DNA from: Marsupella aquatica
Taxonomy: Eukaryota; Marchantiophyta
DNA length: 64,000 nt
Assembly (NCBI GenBank): GCA_973895155.1
Contig: OZ316892.1
Span: forward strand, 27,962,001 to 28,026,000
Direction of reading: 5' to 3'
In this document: positions 35,290-47,000 of the stretch, in pieces
Layout of the letters: the number at the start of each line of letters is the position of its first letter
Position numbering within the stretch: the first letter of the stretch is position 1
Program-made: the position numbers and the translations under genes
Notes under the pieces: generated by a model
Database searches by the model: none
What the model was told of the DNA's origin: nothing
The model's input: the letters and a program-made list of their open reading frames with translations, nothing else

Positions 35290-36740
35290 TACTATATACA
35301 TAAAGACTTTGTGCATTTTGAGCATTTAGTTTCTACACTTCACACCTTGCTATGAGGAGTACATGTTGCCATGACCCATCAATCTAGGCAAATGTAGCTC
35401 AAAATGCAATAGTTTTACCATGTAAAACAAAGTAAAATCTGTTAATCTTTGCATGGCCTAGATCTTGGCATATTAACTTCTTTTTTTCTTTTTCTTCTTT
35501 CTTTACACATTACTAGCCCCGACTACCCATTCTTTGAACATGAATAGTGGAGAGGACAATAAAAGTGTCACCAAAATGTCAATGAAATGATAAAAAATAA
35601 TCATGCATATCATCATTTTAATAATCATACATAACATACCATTCTCCTCTCTATATACATTCTATGCACATATGTTATGGTGGGGCCATATAGTACATTT
35701 TTTTAATGGATATAGAAATCATAACAAAAAGCATGCATGATAATTATCATTTGACATACATCAAAGTCATAAGTTTTCTCATTCACATGGTAAGCCATGG
35801 GGTTACAGTCTAGAGGCTTCACTCTAGAAGCCTAGCCCCCAACTCTAGCTTGTAATTGGCACTTTATAAGTAAGATTGCATGACAATAATTTCAATAAAC
35901 TTTCCAAACTCATTCAAGTTTTTACCCAAGTTATTCTTTTGGTTATGGACATTGTGGGCCTTAATGTTCCCTCAAACTTAGGTTACAGGCCTCAGTCGTT
36001 TTGCGGGCATCCTATCCCTCCTTGCCCTTTTACTAGGAGGTCACCCTATTCAGGAAGCACAATTAAGGGGAGTTGAGGAGAGCTGAAGGACTGGAATTAG
36101 GTCATACAAAATAGACTTTCCAGCTAATAATGGCGGAGAGTACAGTACCCCTTGTGATTTTCATTGTACTTTTTTTAGTGCAAAATAGTACATGCTGGAA
36201 GTACCTGTTGGACTAGGGCACTCTGCAATTTGCCTTCTACTTTGAAAATGATGCTAGGATGGACCTCTAGATTTGCCAAGGTGCCCGCCCCCATGGAATT
36301 TTGCAACTCTACCTTTAAATATAATCTACACACTATAATATGTAATCTCCTTTGTTATCATGGTCTCATATTAAATGTTGAAGCTTTGCTCAATGTCGCT
36401 ACCATTGAAGATTGATAGATAACAATTTTGCCTAACATTAGTTACCGTCCACAACATTGTGCATTTTGGGCTCTAAGCTCATAACATAACATCAGTTAGA
36501 AATTCACTTAATTTGTTTAGGGAACCCCCTTAGGAAATTCTTCTTGCTAAAAGTCTTTAATTAATGAATGCCCAGAGAGACATGACAATGTGGTAGTTCA
36601 CTTGAGTAATGACTTATAGGTCTTGGACTCTTGGGTTCAAAAGTTATGGCTGGCTGATCCAATTCTGAAGAGTTTCACACATTTCCCCTCAAATTAAAAA
36701 AATTAAGAAAAAATTCTTTAATTAATAGCAATATAAGCTA
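35290..36740. other. AT-rich non-coding flank, shared with unit 2
   Basis: No gene is supported. The sequence is closely matched by 44320-45860, with small insertions on either side. The largest difference is an extra stretch of about 130 bases in unit 2 near 45440-45580. A short inverted repeat lies around 35805-35835 (CTAGAGGCTTCACTCTAGAAGCCTAG) and is kept in both copies (about 44865-44895). Confidence 0.6.
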
Positions 36741-36856
36741 ACTCACCTTAATTAATTATGAGAAACCGTGAGAGGGGTGGGGTCGCGCCGCCGTCATCGA
36801 GTCCCAGAGCGAATGGCGCACCAGGATGGTCAATCCTCTCGTCCCCTCGCTCTCCT

Positions 36857-37818
36857 CTCTACTAGGGCGTCTCAAATATGTGAATTTTGCAAGCGGGACC
36901 ACGCCCAAGATTGTCCCCGGTCGGGCACGAAATGTGGCACCCGACCAGTCACGTCCGAGATTTAGTGACCGATAGGGAGGGCTGGCAAAAATGTGCACAC
37001 TACCTTGCACCGCTGTGCTTTGTCCCCGAAGGTTGAAGGTCGAGAGTCAGGTTTACGAGTGTTCGATGTGAATGCTACGAACCCACTCAATGTTGACTAC
37101 CCCCGAAAAAAACAGTCCGGGTGTACCCACTTTTGGTGCGTCCATGGGCTTCGCCGGCCACTTGTGAGGGTCAATATTTTTTCTGTATTTCAGACTCCAC
37201 GAGCCCTATGCCAGTGCGTTGCACTTTGCAAGGAGGGCCTATGCCTGTGCCTGGTCTGGTCTTTGTTTTTGTGGTATGATTACACATCATTCGGTACTAA
37301 TCTCGCAGATTTAGTCACAGTTGAGACTTACACATCACTACTGTAGCAGCCATGCGTCGGGGCAAGGAGCCAAGGAGGGCCCGAAGCCCTATAATTCGTG
37401 CAGCGAGGCCGGACGAGGCGAGGGGAGGGCGTCAGCAGCCCTGTAATGAGTGCACAGACTCCACGGAGGGGAGGAGTATTAATCGCGAGGAGGGCTCGAA
37501 GCCCTATGCGCGAGGCATCGACCCTCTCGCCAGCTCGCCTTCATGATGCCCTCGATGCCATGCGCCTTGTGTCCTTGATGCCAGGCATAATGATGCACAG
37601 AGGGGAGGAGTGCGAGGGAGCATTCACACCGGACTGCGCCTGCCTGTGTGCCTCATTTGAAGATGGTATTAAAATAGGATGGATATGAAAAATCAAATGC
37701 TTGTATCTGACTGTCAAGTTTGATTCCGGGCGAAATTCAAATTCGTAATGAAAAGATAGACGAAATTGGCAAAATGGGTGGCATTGTCTATTATAATGTA
37801 GATATAATAATTGTATAA
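36857..37818. other. ~960-bp segment present only in unit 1
   Basis: The flanking promoter-like sequence (GTCCCCTCGCTCTC to the left; CGTGACAGTGTAAGGCACGC to the right) is contiguous in unit 2 at about 46008-46030. Unit 1 carries about 960 extra bases there. I found no terminal inverted repeats, no clear target duplication and no coding domain. GGTCGGG/CCCGACC near 36920-36950 can form a small stem. It may be a transposon remnant, or unit 2 may be deleted. Confidence 0.5.
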
Positions 37819-37849
37819 TCGTGACAGTGTAAGGCACGCAGAAACCGTG

Positions 37850-38600
37850 CAGTCCGGCGCGCGGTTTAGGTCTCACTGTCCCGGCGAAAGGCGGGATGGA
37901 GTTCATTCTCTTCGGCGAAAACGGGAGCCGGAGCATGCAGTGGAGACGACTGCGCCATAACTGCGCAGTCGAGATCGATGGCACGCAATGGAGTCGGGCC
38001 CCGGCCTCGACGTTTAGGCCTGTTCCTCGAAAGAGATCGTCATTTTGGGTAGTAGTAAGGGAGGCGAGGCGAGGCGAGGCGGAGGAAGGATGCGAAGAGG
38101 GGGGGCGGGGCCCGGGAGGAAGGGAGATGGACGAGGAGTGGAGGATTTGACGACGAAGAAGCAGTCCCACGGCTACCGACCGACGGAGGAGCACTTGATC
38201 GGCCATTGCGAATGTTAGAGGAGGCGGAGACAGATCTTTCGTGTTTCAGAGTCTGCGGTGGACTTTGAATCTGGATGCGGCAGGTAGGACTAGAGTTTTA
38301 GGAAGGGAGGCGAGGCGAGGCGAGGCGGAGGAAGGAAGCGAAGAGGGGGTGCGGGGCCCGGGGGGAAGGGAGATGAAGGAGGAGTGGAGGATTTGACGAC
38401 GAAGAAGCAGTCCCACGGCTATCGACCGGCGGAGGAGCACTTGATCGGCCATTGCGAATGTTAGAGGAGGCGGAGACAGATCTTTCGTGTTTCAGAGTCT
38501 GCGGTGGACTTTGAATCTGGATGCGGCAGGTAGGACTAGAATTTTAGGAAGGCGGACATGCTGATGAAGAGCCTGGATCGATTTTTTTTTGCACTTGCGG
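37850..38600. repeat. Promoter-like GC/GA-rich block with a ~246-bp tandem duplication
   Basis: Starting at about 38058 and again at about 38305, the same ~246 bases occur in tandem (GGGAGGCGAGGCGAGGCGAGG, followed by about 225 bases ending GCAGGTAGGACTAGA). Unit 2 has a single copy at about 46285-46530. A small perfect stem GACTGCGC/GCGCAGTC lies at about 37948-37970 and again near 46178. On the minus strand each of the three copies contains an ATG-started frame beginning MADQ. The block sits upstream of the coiled-coil gene and probably includes its promoter. Confidence 0.75.
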
Positions 38601-38865
38601 AGGACGAGGAGCAGTGGTGCAGGTTTAAGACGGGAGCAATGAGGTGCTTATCGATTGTCGAGAGCCTTCACCACGGCTGAGGGAAGAGAAGTTGAGCGGC
38701 CACTGCGAACCTTGAACAAAGGGTAGAGCGCCGTCTGTGTGGACTTTTTTGCAATCTGGATGGAGAATGAAGGAGGAGGAGGAGTAGGATTTTAGGGAGG
38801 GGGAGGAGGCGGACAAAGGACGAGTAGCAGCTTGGATCATTTTTACGAGGATACAGGGATTTAGG

Positions 38866-39701
38866 ATGGCAGGTCTACCTCCTGATTTTATTGCCCTAGA
38901 GAACGCACTAACAACCTGTTCAAGAGAACTGGTGAGATTTAGAAACTTACCTCTGGGAGGCAACCAGGCGCTTCTAGATGCCATTGAACGTCTGGACAGG
39001 AGAGTAACCAGGAACATGGATGGAATGACAAGGAACATGGAAATGTTGGATAGGAACATGGGAGCGTTGGATAGGAACATGGGAGCGTTGGAGAGGAACA
39101 TGGGAGCAATGGAAACGAGATTGGGTGACAGAATCATTGAGCTTGGAGCACGGATTGAAACCGGTTTGCTACTGGATGTTGCAAGGTAATTTTCTAACTT
39201 GTCTTCATCCAAGTTTTCTGTGTACTTTCATTCCAATGAGTTAAGCTTGGTGGGATAACCAGATAACTGTGAGGCTGAAGAATTTAGGAGAATAATGTGA
39301 ACCTTTTATATTCTTTAATGCAAGAAAGTATTATTTTGCAGAGACCATAATGTACAGGCCAAGTCTCAAAACAACCTGGTGGTTGAGACCAATGATAACT
39401 TGACTCCGTTCCATGGAGTGAACGTTCAAAATATGAATGGGATAAATCAACCCATTGTTGGGTTTCCCTTGACCGGCCTGGAATTGAATGCACTGACAGG
39501 TAACTGTGTTGATTAGATATAAAGTTTGTGATTGTTACTTCTAATATTTGTATCTTCAATATTCATGCTGTAACATGCGTTTTGTGAACAGATGAGAACA
39601 TCAGGCGGATTCTCAGTGAACTGACAATACCTAATCAAGGTGGAGCAGTGGACATTCGGAGAACTCTAAGATTGGCTATTAGAATCAAAACAACTTTTTG
39701 A
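38866..39701 (+). CDS. Small coiled-coil protein, unknown function, SAP-like C-terminus
   Basis: Three exons (38866-39185, 39342-39499, 39592-39701) with matching phases encode 195 residues. Residues 1-40 hold MAGLPPDFIALENALTTCS and LRNLPLGG-like text. Residues 40-85 are a helical region with a repeated heptad-like unit, (D/E)RNMGAL, encoded by near-identical 21-base repeats at about 39040-39110. Exon 2 is Asn/Gln-rich and ends PIVGFPLTGLELNALT. Exon 3 reads ENIRRILSELTIPNQGGAVD and a basic tail, resembling a SAP-type helix-strand-helix DNA-binding motif. I recognise no named family. The architecture (short coiled coil, then NP-rich linker with I..FP.T, then a small Lys/Arg motif) resembles uncharacterised proteins common in fungi. 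A decayed antisense relative lies at 60040-60430. It occupies the place that the UBP23-like gene holds in unit 2. Confidence 0.7.
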
Positions 39702-41239
39702 GGTAAGACCAGCCAAGAAGAACTGATATCACGGAATTTGAATCAATTACAGCATGTAAGATTAGTATTCAGAGGAGTTTTCAATCTTCTGAATTTCACA
39801 GTTGCTTCATAATGAGCTCTGAAGATGACCGAGTGAAATGTTGTATGGTCAGTGTCCAGGAATGTTGACCCGCTCAGTCTGACAGTTTAGAAGGTGAGTA
39901 TAAACCTAAGAAAGATTCTTTGTCGGTCATGACATATGTATGGCCGAATTTCTGCAATGTCTGTACCATCTGCGGATTATATTATATATGCAGGGCAGAG
40001 CCCTCTTATCGAAGCAATAAATCTCATTGATCCTGAAGGTCTGACAAAATGAGATTTGTGAATTGTTTTGTATATCCCCGGACGGTGTCTTCTGACATGC
40101 TGATATTGGCATTTCCTAATTTATGAGAGCACTCTGTCTTTGGAATGGCACTCGGCTGATTACCCTCGTCCTGTATCGATCCCTGACAGTTCTTCGTCGG
40201 TGGAGGTGATTGCAGTATCAGAAATATAATAAATTGGACAATCCTGCGGTTCTTTTTTTAGCTTTTATTTTCTACGAAGAGTGCTCATCAGCCGATCGGA
40301 ATTGTGTGTACTGAGAGTCACCAGAAGTGTAGATTTAGTTTTGTAGTTTGCCGACTTGCCTGCATATTTCCAGTTCTATCGAGAAGCTACATTATGTCAT
40401 GTTGTTTGTAGAATGGCAAAGGATCCCATGTCGTCATGTGTCGTACTTCTTTGGAATATTTCGACTCATGTACACCTCAACACTGTCACATTTAAGTGGC
40501 GCTATATTTGTCTGGGTTTTGCTACTGTCATGAAGTGTGGAATTCATTGTTGCGTCTTGAGGTGCCACACAAGCTACAGTACGTTTCTTTTTTGCTTTGC
40601 AGATTGTGTGAATATTCGCTCCCTTTTAGACTGATTATGCTTGTCCTTTCTTTTCAGTTGCTTTAGCGTTGCAGGAAGACCTCCAGTCGAAGCGCTGGAA
40701 TGTGATCCGATGAGGTGTTATTATGCAAAAAGTTGACATGAAAGTCACTTTTGACCTTTTAGTTCATGACCATACTCTATTTGATCTACGTTGCATGGAT
40801 TCTCTATTTCAAAACAATTGTTCATCTACGAGGCAAGCTCCAGTTTTCTGGTAAGGCTCAAAGCTAGCATCGCAATGTTGTTCCACTTTCTCGTTGCTAC
40901 TTTGCTACACTATCTCCGTACTTCCCTGTTCGGCCTTCAGCTTTGTCACTTGCTCTAATCCCATTTCTGGCCGGGTTGGTCTCTCTTGTCCTTGCAAATT
41001 GTTCAGGACAGATCGATCTCCTTCAAAAAAATCGTTTTACTGCAAGTAGCTCAAAACGAGGCACGATGGTAACCCAAACTTTGGACAGCATGTGAAGAGT
41101 AAATCACTGAATCATGCTTTTGCCCTGGGAACCGAGTTGGCTCTGATGTGACAGCTCGTGTTGGCTACATATAGGGACTAAGGTAAGTATAGACTAGACT
41201 ATTTGGGCTATAAGGTTGTCTTTACAAGAAGTTGGGGTC

Positions 41240-41365
41240 ACTAGTGACTTCTTTTACCAGAGCAGACTGGAGTGACGCTTGTTGTTGTGACTTCAGACTG
41301 GAGGTGACACTTTTTGTTGTGACTTCTTTTACCAAAGCAGACTGGAGTGACACATTTTGTTCTAA
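41240..41365. repeat. ~45-bp tandem repeat in the unit 1 right part
   Basis: The phrase TGACTTCTTTTACCA.AGC, followed by AGACTGGAGTGACAC and TTTTTGTTG, is repeated two and a half to three times. The same array with slight differences is at about 54875-55000 in unit 2. Short minus-strand frames across it are artefacts. Confidence 0.8.
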
Positions 41366-41759
41366 AGATATATGCAAGACCAATCATCTTTTGAATCACA
41401 AGCCAATGTTCGGAAATGTTTGGATCATCTCGTGATTTCCTAAAATTCGAGACAGAATAGTCCACTGCTTGCGATGTAGGATTGATAAGACACTTCAACC
41501 GGCCCTGAGTTTCTGTAAAGCTAACTGCACCCCTTTCCCTTCATTATGCACTTCAGATTTAACCCGATGGATCAGAAGAATTGTGGCCCCCGTGAGGATG
41601 CAGCTTCTCGAACAAGTCATCATAGAAAGCCTTTAGATGATCACCGACTTCTCTCAGTCCAACACAAATCTCAGTACTGTACTATAACAGAGACGTGGCA
41701 CCTTTGTCAAACAGTTGTCATTCAGCTGTCATTCTATTGTAAGATGGAAGTTCTCTAAC

Positions 41760-42322
41760 CTGGAATTGCGTTAGGATCAGGGGTGCCTTTGAATTCCACC
41801 CATCTCTTCTCGGCAGCTACAAAAACAGGGTATCATTTCTACGTTAGGGACGAACTCATGAAATAGTACAAGTATCCCAGAAACGACCAAGGCTTTTATA
41901 ACTCTTTCAAACCTCCAATTAATGACTTCAACATGAAAATGTTGATCCCAATAGAAGAACGGAATATTGGACTTGGCAGGTTCGCTGAACTATCACATAA
42001 TTGCTACTATACCTGGCTGAATTTCACTGAACAGATCTTCCACCCTGGGCTCAGGGCTAGTTTCTCGGTAATCTTCACCACCTAATCTATAAACACTGAA
42101 AGTGACGTTTACACTTGGATCCTCACTGACATTTTGAGACAAAGCATGAACACATTGCCCATATTTCTTCGACACAGCGGGAGCCACGAGGGTTGATTGA
42201 AAGCATAAACCCATACTACCCACTTTTTCAGGCTTGCGAAAATAGGTGTTTCCGTTCTTATCTTTGCCCACCGTTATCCGTCCTCCGAAAAGCCGCAAGA
42301 AACCCACAAACTTGGAGAACAT
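41760..42322 (-). pseudogene. NDUFAF2-like 5' fragment (exons 1-2 only)
   Basis: Exon 1 copy (about 42322-42220) keeps the ATG and the segment GGRITVGKDKNGNTYFRKPE. Exon 2 copy (41816-41760) keeps EKRWVEFKGTPDPNAIP. The 3' exons are absent: sequence leaves the family at 41593, at the duplication joint. It cannot encode the conserved WTSWLSG part or the C-terminus. The intact copy is at 30829-33686. The retained promoter and two exons may still be transcribed. Confidence 0.88.
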
Positions 42323-43428
42323 GCTTGAAGTCGAATTGAACACAGTTAATAGCTGCGACTGCAAATGATGAAATCTGTGAAGAGCAAATACTCGATCGAT
42401 CGCCAGAATCGTCAAACCCTGTAAGTCAAACCCTGTAATTGAGCTTTGCAGCCTAGAAAAGTGATCGAACGAAATATCTCGTTCTCGATATCCTAAACAT
42501 GGTCATTGAGGATGTCATTCATTCATTTATGCATAGTGACATAACACAAAACCCATTAAGTATAGTTAGGGTTTAGGTGTTGGTCGACGCTACAAATATC
42601 CTGTCTTCCTGTTTAAGGGCACAATGGCAGAACGCTGACGACTGGGTAAATGAGTTCAATTGACTACCACGTAACACCTTTTCTGGCAGACCACCGTCCG
42701 AACAGTCGACAGTCTTACTCGCAGACACTAGATCCCTACGTAAAGCAGTGTAATTGACCAATTCCTTGTTTTGTTATCAAGAACTTGCCTCCGAAATTAC
42801 TGTCATATGTAATCGAAGGCTGGAAATAAGCGTGAGATAATCCTCGATATTAGATGACCACGAAGCACGCCAACGTTTGCTCTCTAGGAAGGTGGAATCT
42901 ACAGTAGTAGCCCAGTTTTCAAAGTCAATTCTCCAGTTCCAACAAACTGGAACAAAATAGACAAGGAATTGCATTGCAGTGACACTCCAGTGCAGTGAGG
43001 TGCGCTCTCAAATATTCATGTTGTGAAGCAGACCTCAACAACAGCTGATCTTTGGATGCCGCTGATCGAAACTGACATATTCTCAAATTCTTGGCTTCAT
43101 CAACGAGTTTCTCTTCTTCTGATGACAACCAAAACCAAAAGTCTCAAATGGTCTCAAATGGTCCCCTTGGGTTGGTGTCTCTTTTTTGAGGCCCCCCCTT
43201 TTTGCTGACTAGATGAATGGAATTCTTTGGTTATTTCGAGGCAAAAAAAAACTCTCAAATGTGGCTGCTTCAATGGGTGGAATGCTTTCAGGAGCCCACT
43301 CCTGCTCCAAAGTTGGTGGACGAATAATAGCTCACACTCGTAAGGCCCTTAGTGACTTTTCTTTTTGTGTGTTATTTGTGATTTTTCTCTTTGTAATTTT
43401 GGTGCTTTTATGGGAAGAAATTCACCAA

Positions 43429-43875
43429 AGTGAAGCCCGGATATACCTACCACGTTGGACAGCTCCAGTAGACCACATTGTGAGGGGAGTTTTGGGCTTA
43501 TAATTTGATGACTATGAGTTTTTAAATAATTTTTCACTGGCAAAGGCAACTAGAGAAGGAGGAGACACAAAAAAACAAGTCATATCATAATATTTCATAT
43601 TAATGCAATGAAAATTAATCTAACAACATTTACCCCTCCACATTCCATGATGGATTCAACCAATATGGCCAAAAACTAAATTCACTTTTGGAAAGTTTTG
43701 AGAATGTGCTAGAGGTGTAGCGTACCTACTCCTCTAGCACATTCTCAAAACTAACAAATATTTGAATTTATGAATATCAAATTATTGCAATTAAACTCAA
43801 ATTTTGGGAAATGTGATCTATGGGGGTTTCAAAGACCAACATTGTGGTCCATGGGAGCATCATTTACAAAATTCA
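43429..43875. mobile_element. ~445-bp insertion in unit 2, carrying a palindrome
   Basis: Unit 1 reads straight from AGAAATTCAC to GTTC/CAAATTTGGATC at about 34668-34690, whereas unit 2 has about 445 extra AT-rich bases between the matching phrases. The extra segment contains a 59-base near-perfect palindrome (43694-43752). No terminal repeats or coding domain were found, so the class of element is unknown. It could instead be a deletion from unit 1. Confidence 0.5.
43694..43752. repeat. 59-base near-perfect palindrome (hairpin)
   Basis: Left arm AGTTTTGAGAATGTGCTAGAGG (43694-43715 in two parts: AGTTTTGAGAA and TGTGCTAGAGG) is the exact reverse complement of the right arm at 43731-43752. Pairing continues past one T/T mismatch with GTAG/CTAC, leaving only CGTAC in the centre. 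Transcribed, this would be a 27-pair hairpin with a single mismatch. It is absent from unit 1. Confidence 0.9.
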
Positions 43876-44059
43876 GGGTCCGAATTTGGATCCAGGAGTT
43901 ATGAAATGTAAAAAATCTCAATAGTGTTAAGTCAATGAATGTCCTCCTACCAGAGCGTTAAACAATTATTATTATCAGTAATATCAGATCCTGACCATTC
44001 TGGGTGGCCGTTTGGTTACCATAAATAATTTCATTTGGATGGGAAGAAATCATGGACAT

Positions 44060-47000
44060 TTGCCTAAAAGAATGTTTGTTCATCATTTTATGACCAAAAC
44101 TATCTTGTTTGAAATGCAAAAATTATCTCCCCATGCTCCGTCTGCCTTCACCTCAGCCTCGATGGCCCCCCTATGGTCCCACTATCTGTACCTTGCCGTT
44201 GCTGATTCTGCAACGCAAGGGCATACTTATAGCCTTCGCAGATAATTATTGCCCTTGAAAACTTGAACTACAGCTTTCATTTTCAGGCTGGTATGGCCCA
44301 CGGTGCACTTTAAACAGTACTTTACTATGTACATAAAGACTTTGTGCATTTTGAGCATTTAGTTTCTACACTTCACACCTTGCTATGAGGAGTACATGTT
44401 GCCATGACCCATCAATCTAGGCATATGTAACTCAAAATACAATAGTTTTACCATGTAAAACAAAGTAAAATCTGTTAATCTTTGCATGGCCTAGATCTTG
44501 GCATATTAATTTTATTTTTCTTTTTCTTCTTTCTTTACACATTACTAGCCCCGACTACCCATTCTTTGAACATGAATAGCAGAGAGGACAATAAAAGTGT
44601 CACCAAAGTATATGTCCTATTCACAGTTTTTGAATGTCAATGAAATGATAAACAATAATCATACATGTCATCATTTTAATAATCATACATAACATATCAT
44701 TCTTCTCTCTATATACATTCTATGCACATATGTTATGGTGGGGCCATATAGTACTTTTTTTTAATGGAAATAGAAATCATAACAGAAAGCATGCATGATA
44801 ATTATCATCTGACGTACATCAAAGTCATAAGTTTCTTCATTCGCATGGTAAGCCATGGAGTTACGGTCTAGAGGCTTCACTCTAGAAGCCTAGCCCCCAA
44901 CTCTAGCTTGTAGTTGGTGCTTTATAAGTAAAATTGTATGACTTTAATTTCAATGATCTTTCCAAACTCATTCAAGTTTTTACCCAAGTTCTCTTTTGGT
45001 TATGGACATTGTGGGCCTTAATGTTCCCTCAAACTTAGGTTACAGGCCGCAGTCATTTTGCGGGCATCCTATCCCTCCTTGCCCTTTTACTAGGAGGTCA
45101 CCCTATTCAGGAAGCACAATTAAGGGGAGCTGAGGAGAGCTGAAGGACTCGAATTAGGTCATACAAAATAGACTTTCTATCTAATAATGGCCAAGAGTAC
45201 AGTACCCCTTGTGATTTTCATTGTACTTTTATAGTGCAAAATAGTACATGCTGGAAGTACCTGTTGGACTAGGGCACTCTGCAATTTGCTTTCTACTTTG
45301 AAAATGATGCTAGGATGGACCTCTAGATTTGCCAAGGTGCCTGCCCCCATGGAAATTTGCAACTCTACTTTTAAATATAATCTACACACTATAATATGTA
45401 ATCTCCTTTGTTATCATGGTCTCATTATTAAATGTTGAAGCCTCCCTAACATTTGATTATGGTGACATTTTGTTCCTGCCCAACCTGTCACTCTCTCCCT
45501 ATAATTCACAAACTCCTTGAAATCCAGTTGTCAAGCTAACCATGTAGAATAGGATCCATAGCACTTTTGCTCAATGTCACTAACCATTAAAGATTGATAC
45601 ATAACAATTTTGCCTACCATTAGTTACCATCCACAACATTGTGCATTTTGGGCTCTAAGCACATACCATAACATAAGCCATGTCCCAATATTAGAAATTC
45701 ACTTAATTCATTAAGGACCCCATTAGAAAATTCTTCTTGGTAAAAGTCTTGAATTAGCTCACTTGAGTAGTGACTTATAGTTCTTGGGTTCAAAATTGTG
45801 ACTTCTGTGGGGTTTCTCAGATTTCCCCTATAATTTTAAATTTTAAAAAAGTTAATAATGATTTAAGCTAACTCACCTTAATTTAATTACCAGAAACCCT
45901 GTTTTTTAGGTGGGTGGGGGATGAGGGCGGTGGTGGGAGGGGCGGGGTCGCGCCGCCGTCATCGACTCCCAGAGCGGACGGCGCACCAGGGACGGTCGAT
46001 CCTCCCGTCCCCTCGCTCTCGTCTGTACTGTACAGTCGTGACAGTGTAAGGCACGCAGTAACCGTGCAGTCCGGCGCGCGGTTTAGGTCTCGATGTCCTG
46101 GCGAAGGCGGGATGGAGGTCATTCATTCTCTTCGGCGAAAACGGGAGTTGAGTGCAGCCGCAGCATGCAGTCGAGACGACTGCGCCATAACTGCGCAGTC
46201 GAGATCGATGGCACGCAATGGAGTCGGGGCCCGACTTCCACGTTTAGGCCTGTTCCTCGAAAGAGATCGTCATTTTAGGTAGTAGGAAGGGAGGCGAGGC
46301 GAGGCGAGGCGGAGGAAGGAAGCGAAGAGGGGGGGCGGGGCCCGGGGGCAGGGGAGATGGAGGAGGAGTGGAGGATTTGACGACGAAGAAGCAGTCCCAC
46401 GGCTACCGACTGACGGAGGAGCGCTTGATCGGCCATTGCGAATGTTGGAGGAGGCGGAGACAGATCTTCGTGTTTCAGAGTCTGCGGTGGACTTTGTAAT
46501 CTGGATGCGGCAGGTAGGACTAGAATTTTAGGGAGGCGGTCATGCTGATGAAGAGCCTGGATCGATTTTTTTTTGCCGTTGCGGAGGACGAGGAGTAGTG
46601 GTGCAGGTTTAAGACGGGGGCAATGAGGTGCTGACGGATTTGTCGAGAGCCTGCCGAGAAAGGAAGCGAAGGGGGGTGGGGGAGAGAAAGAGCCTTCACC
46701 ACGGCGGAGGGAAGTTGAGCGGCCACTGCGATCCTTGAACAAAGGGTAGACGGGAACATATCTCTCCGCATAGCGCCGTCTGTGTGGACTTTTTTGCAAT
46801 CTGGATGGAGAATGAAGGAGGAGGAGGAGGACTAGGATTTTAGGGAGGGGGAGGACGCAGGACGAGTAGCAGCCTGGATAATTTTTACTTAAGCGGCGAC
46901 TGCGAATCGTGAAGGAGGCGGAGACAGATCCTTCGTCCTGGGTTGACTTTGTTTGTAGTCTGGGTGGAGAATTAGGCGTTCACGATTGTAGGGAGGAGGA

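Larger units (their letters stand above)
32965..41590. repeat. Segmental duplication, unit 1
   Basis: Unit 1 of a direct tandem duplication. It shares with unit 2: (i) NDUFAF2 exons 1-2 and flank, 32965-36480 against 41593-45680; (ii) a GC- and purine-rich promoter-like part, 36740-38850 against 45860-46885; (iii) the right part, 39715-41590 against 53330-55220. The left edge falls inside NDUFAF2 intron 2. The right edge ends at TTAACCCGATGGAT. Copies differ by scattered substitutions and by several insertions, so the event is not very recent. The centre of this unit is the small coiled-coil gene at 38866-39701. Confidence 0.88.
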
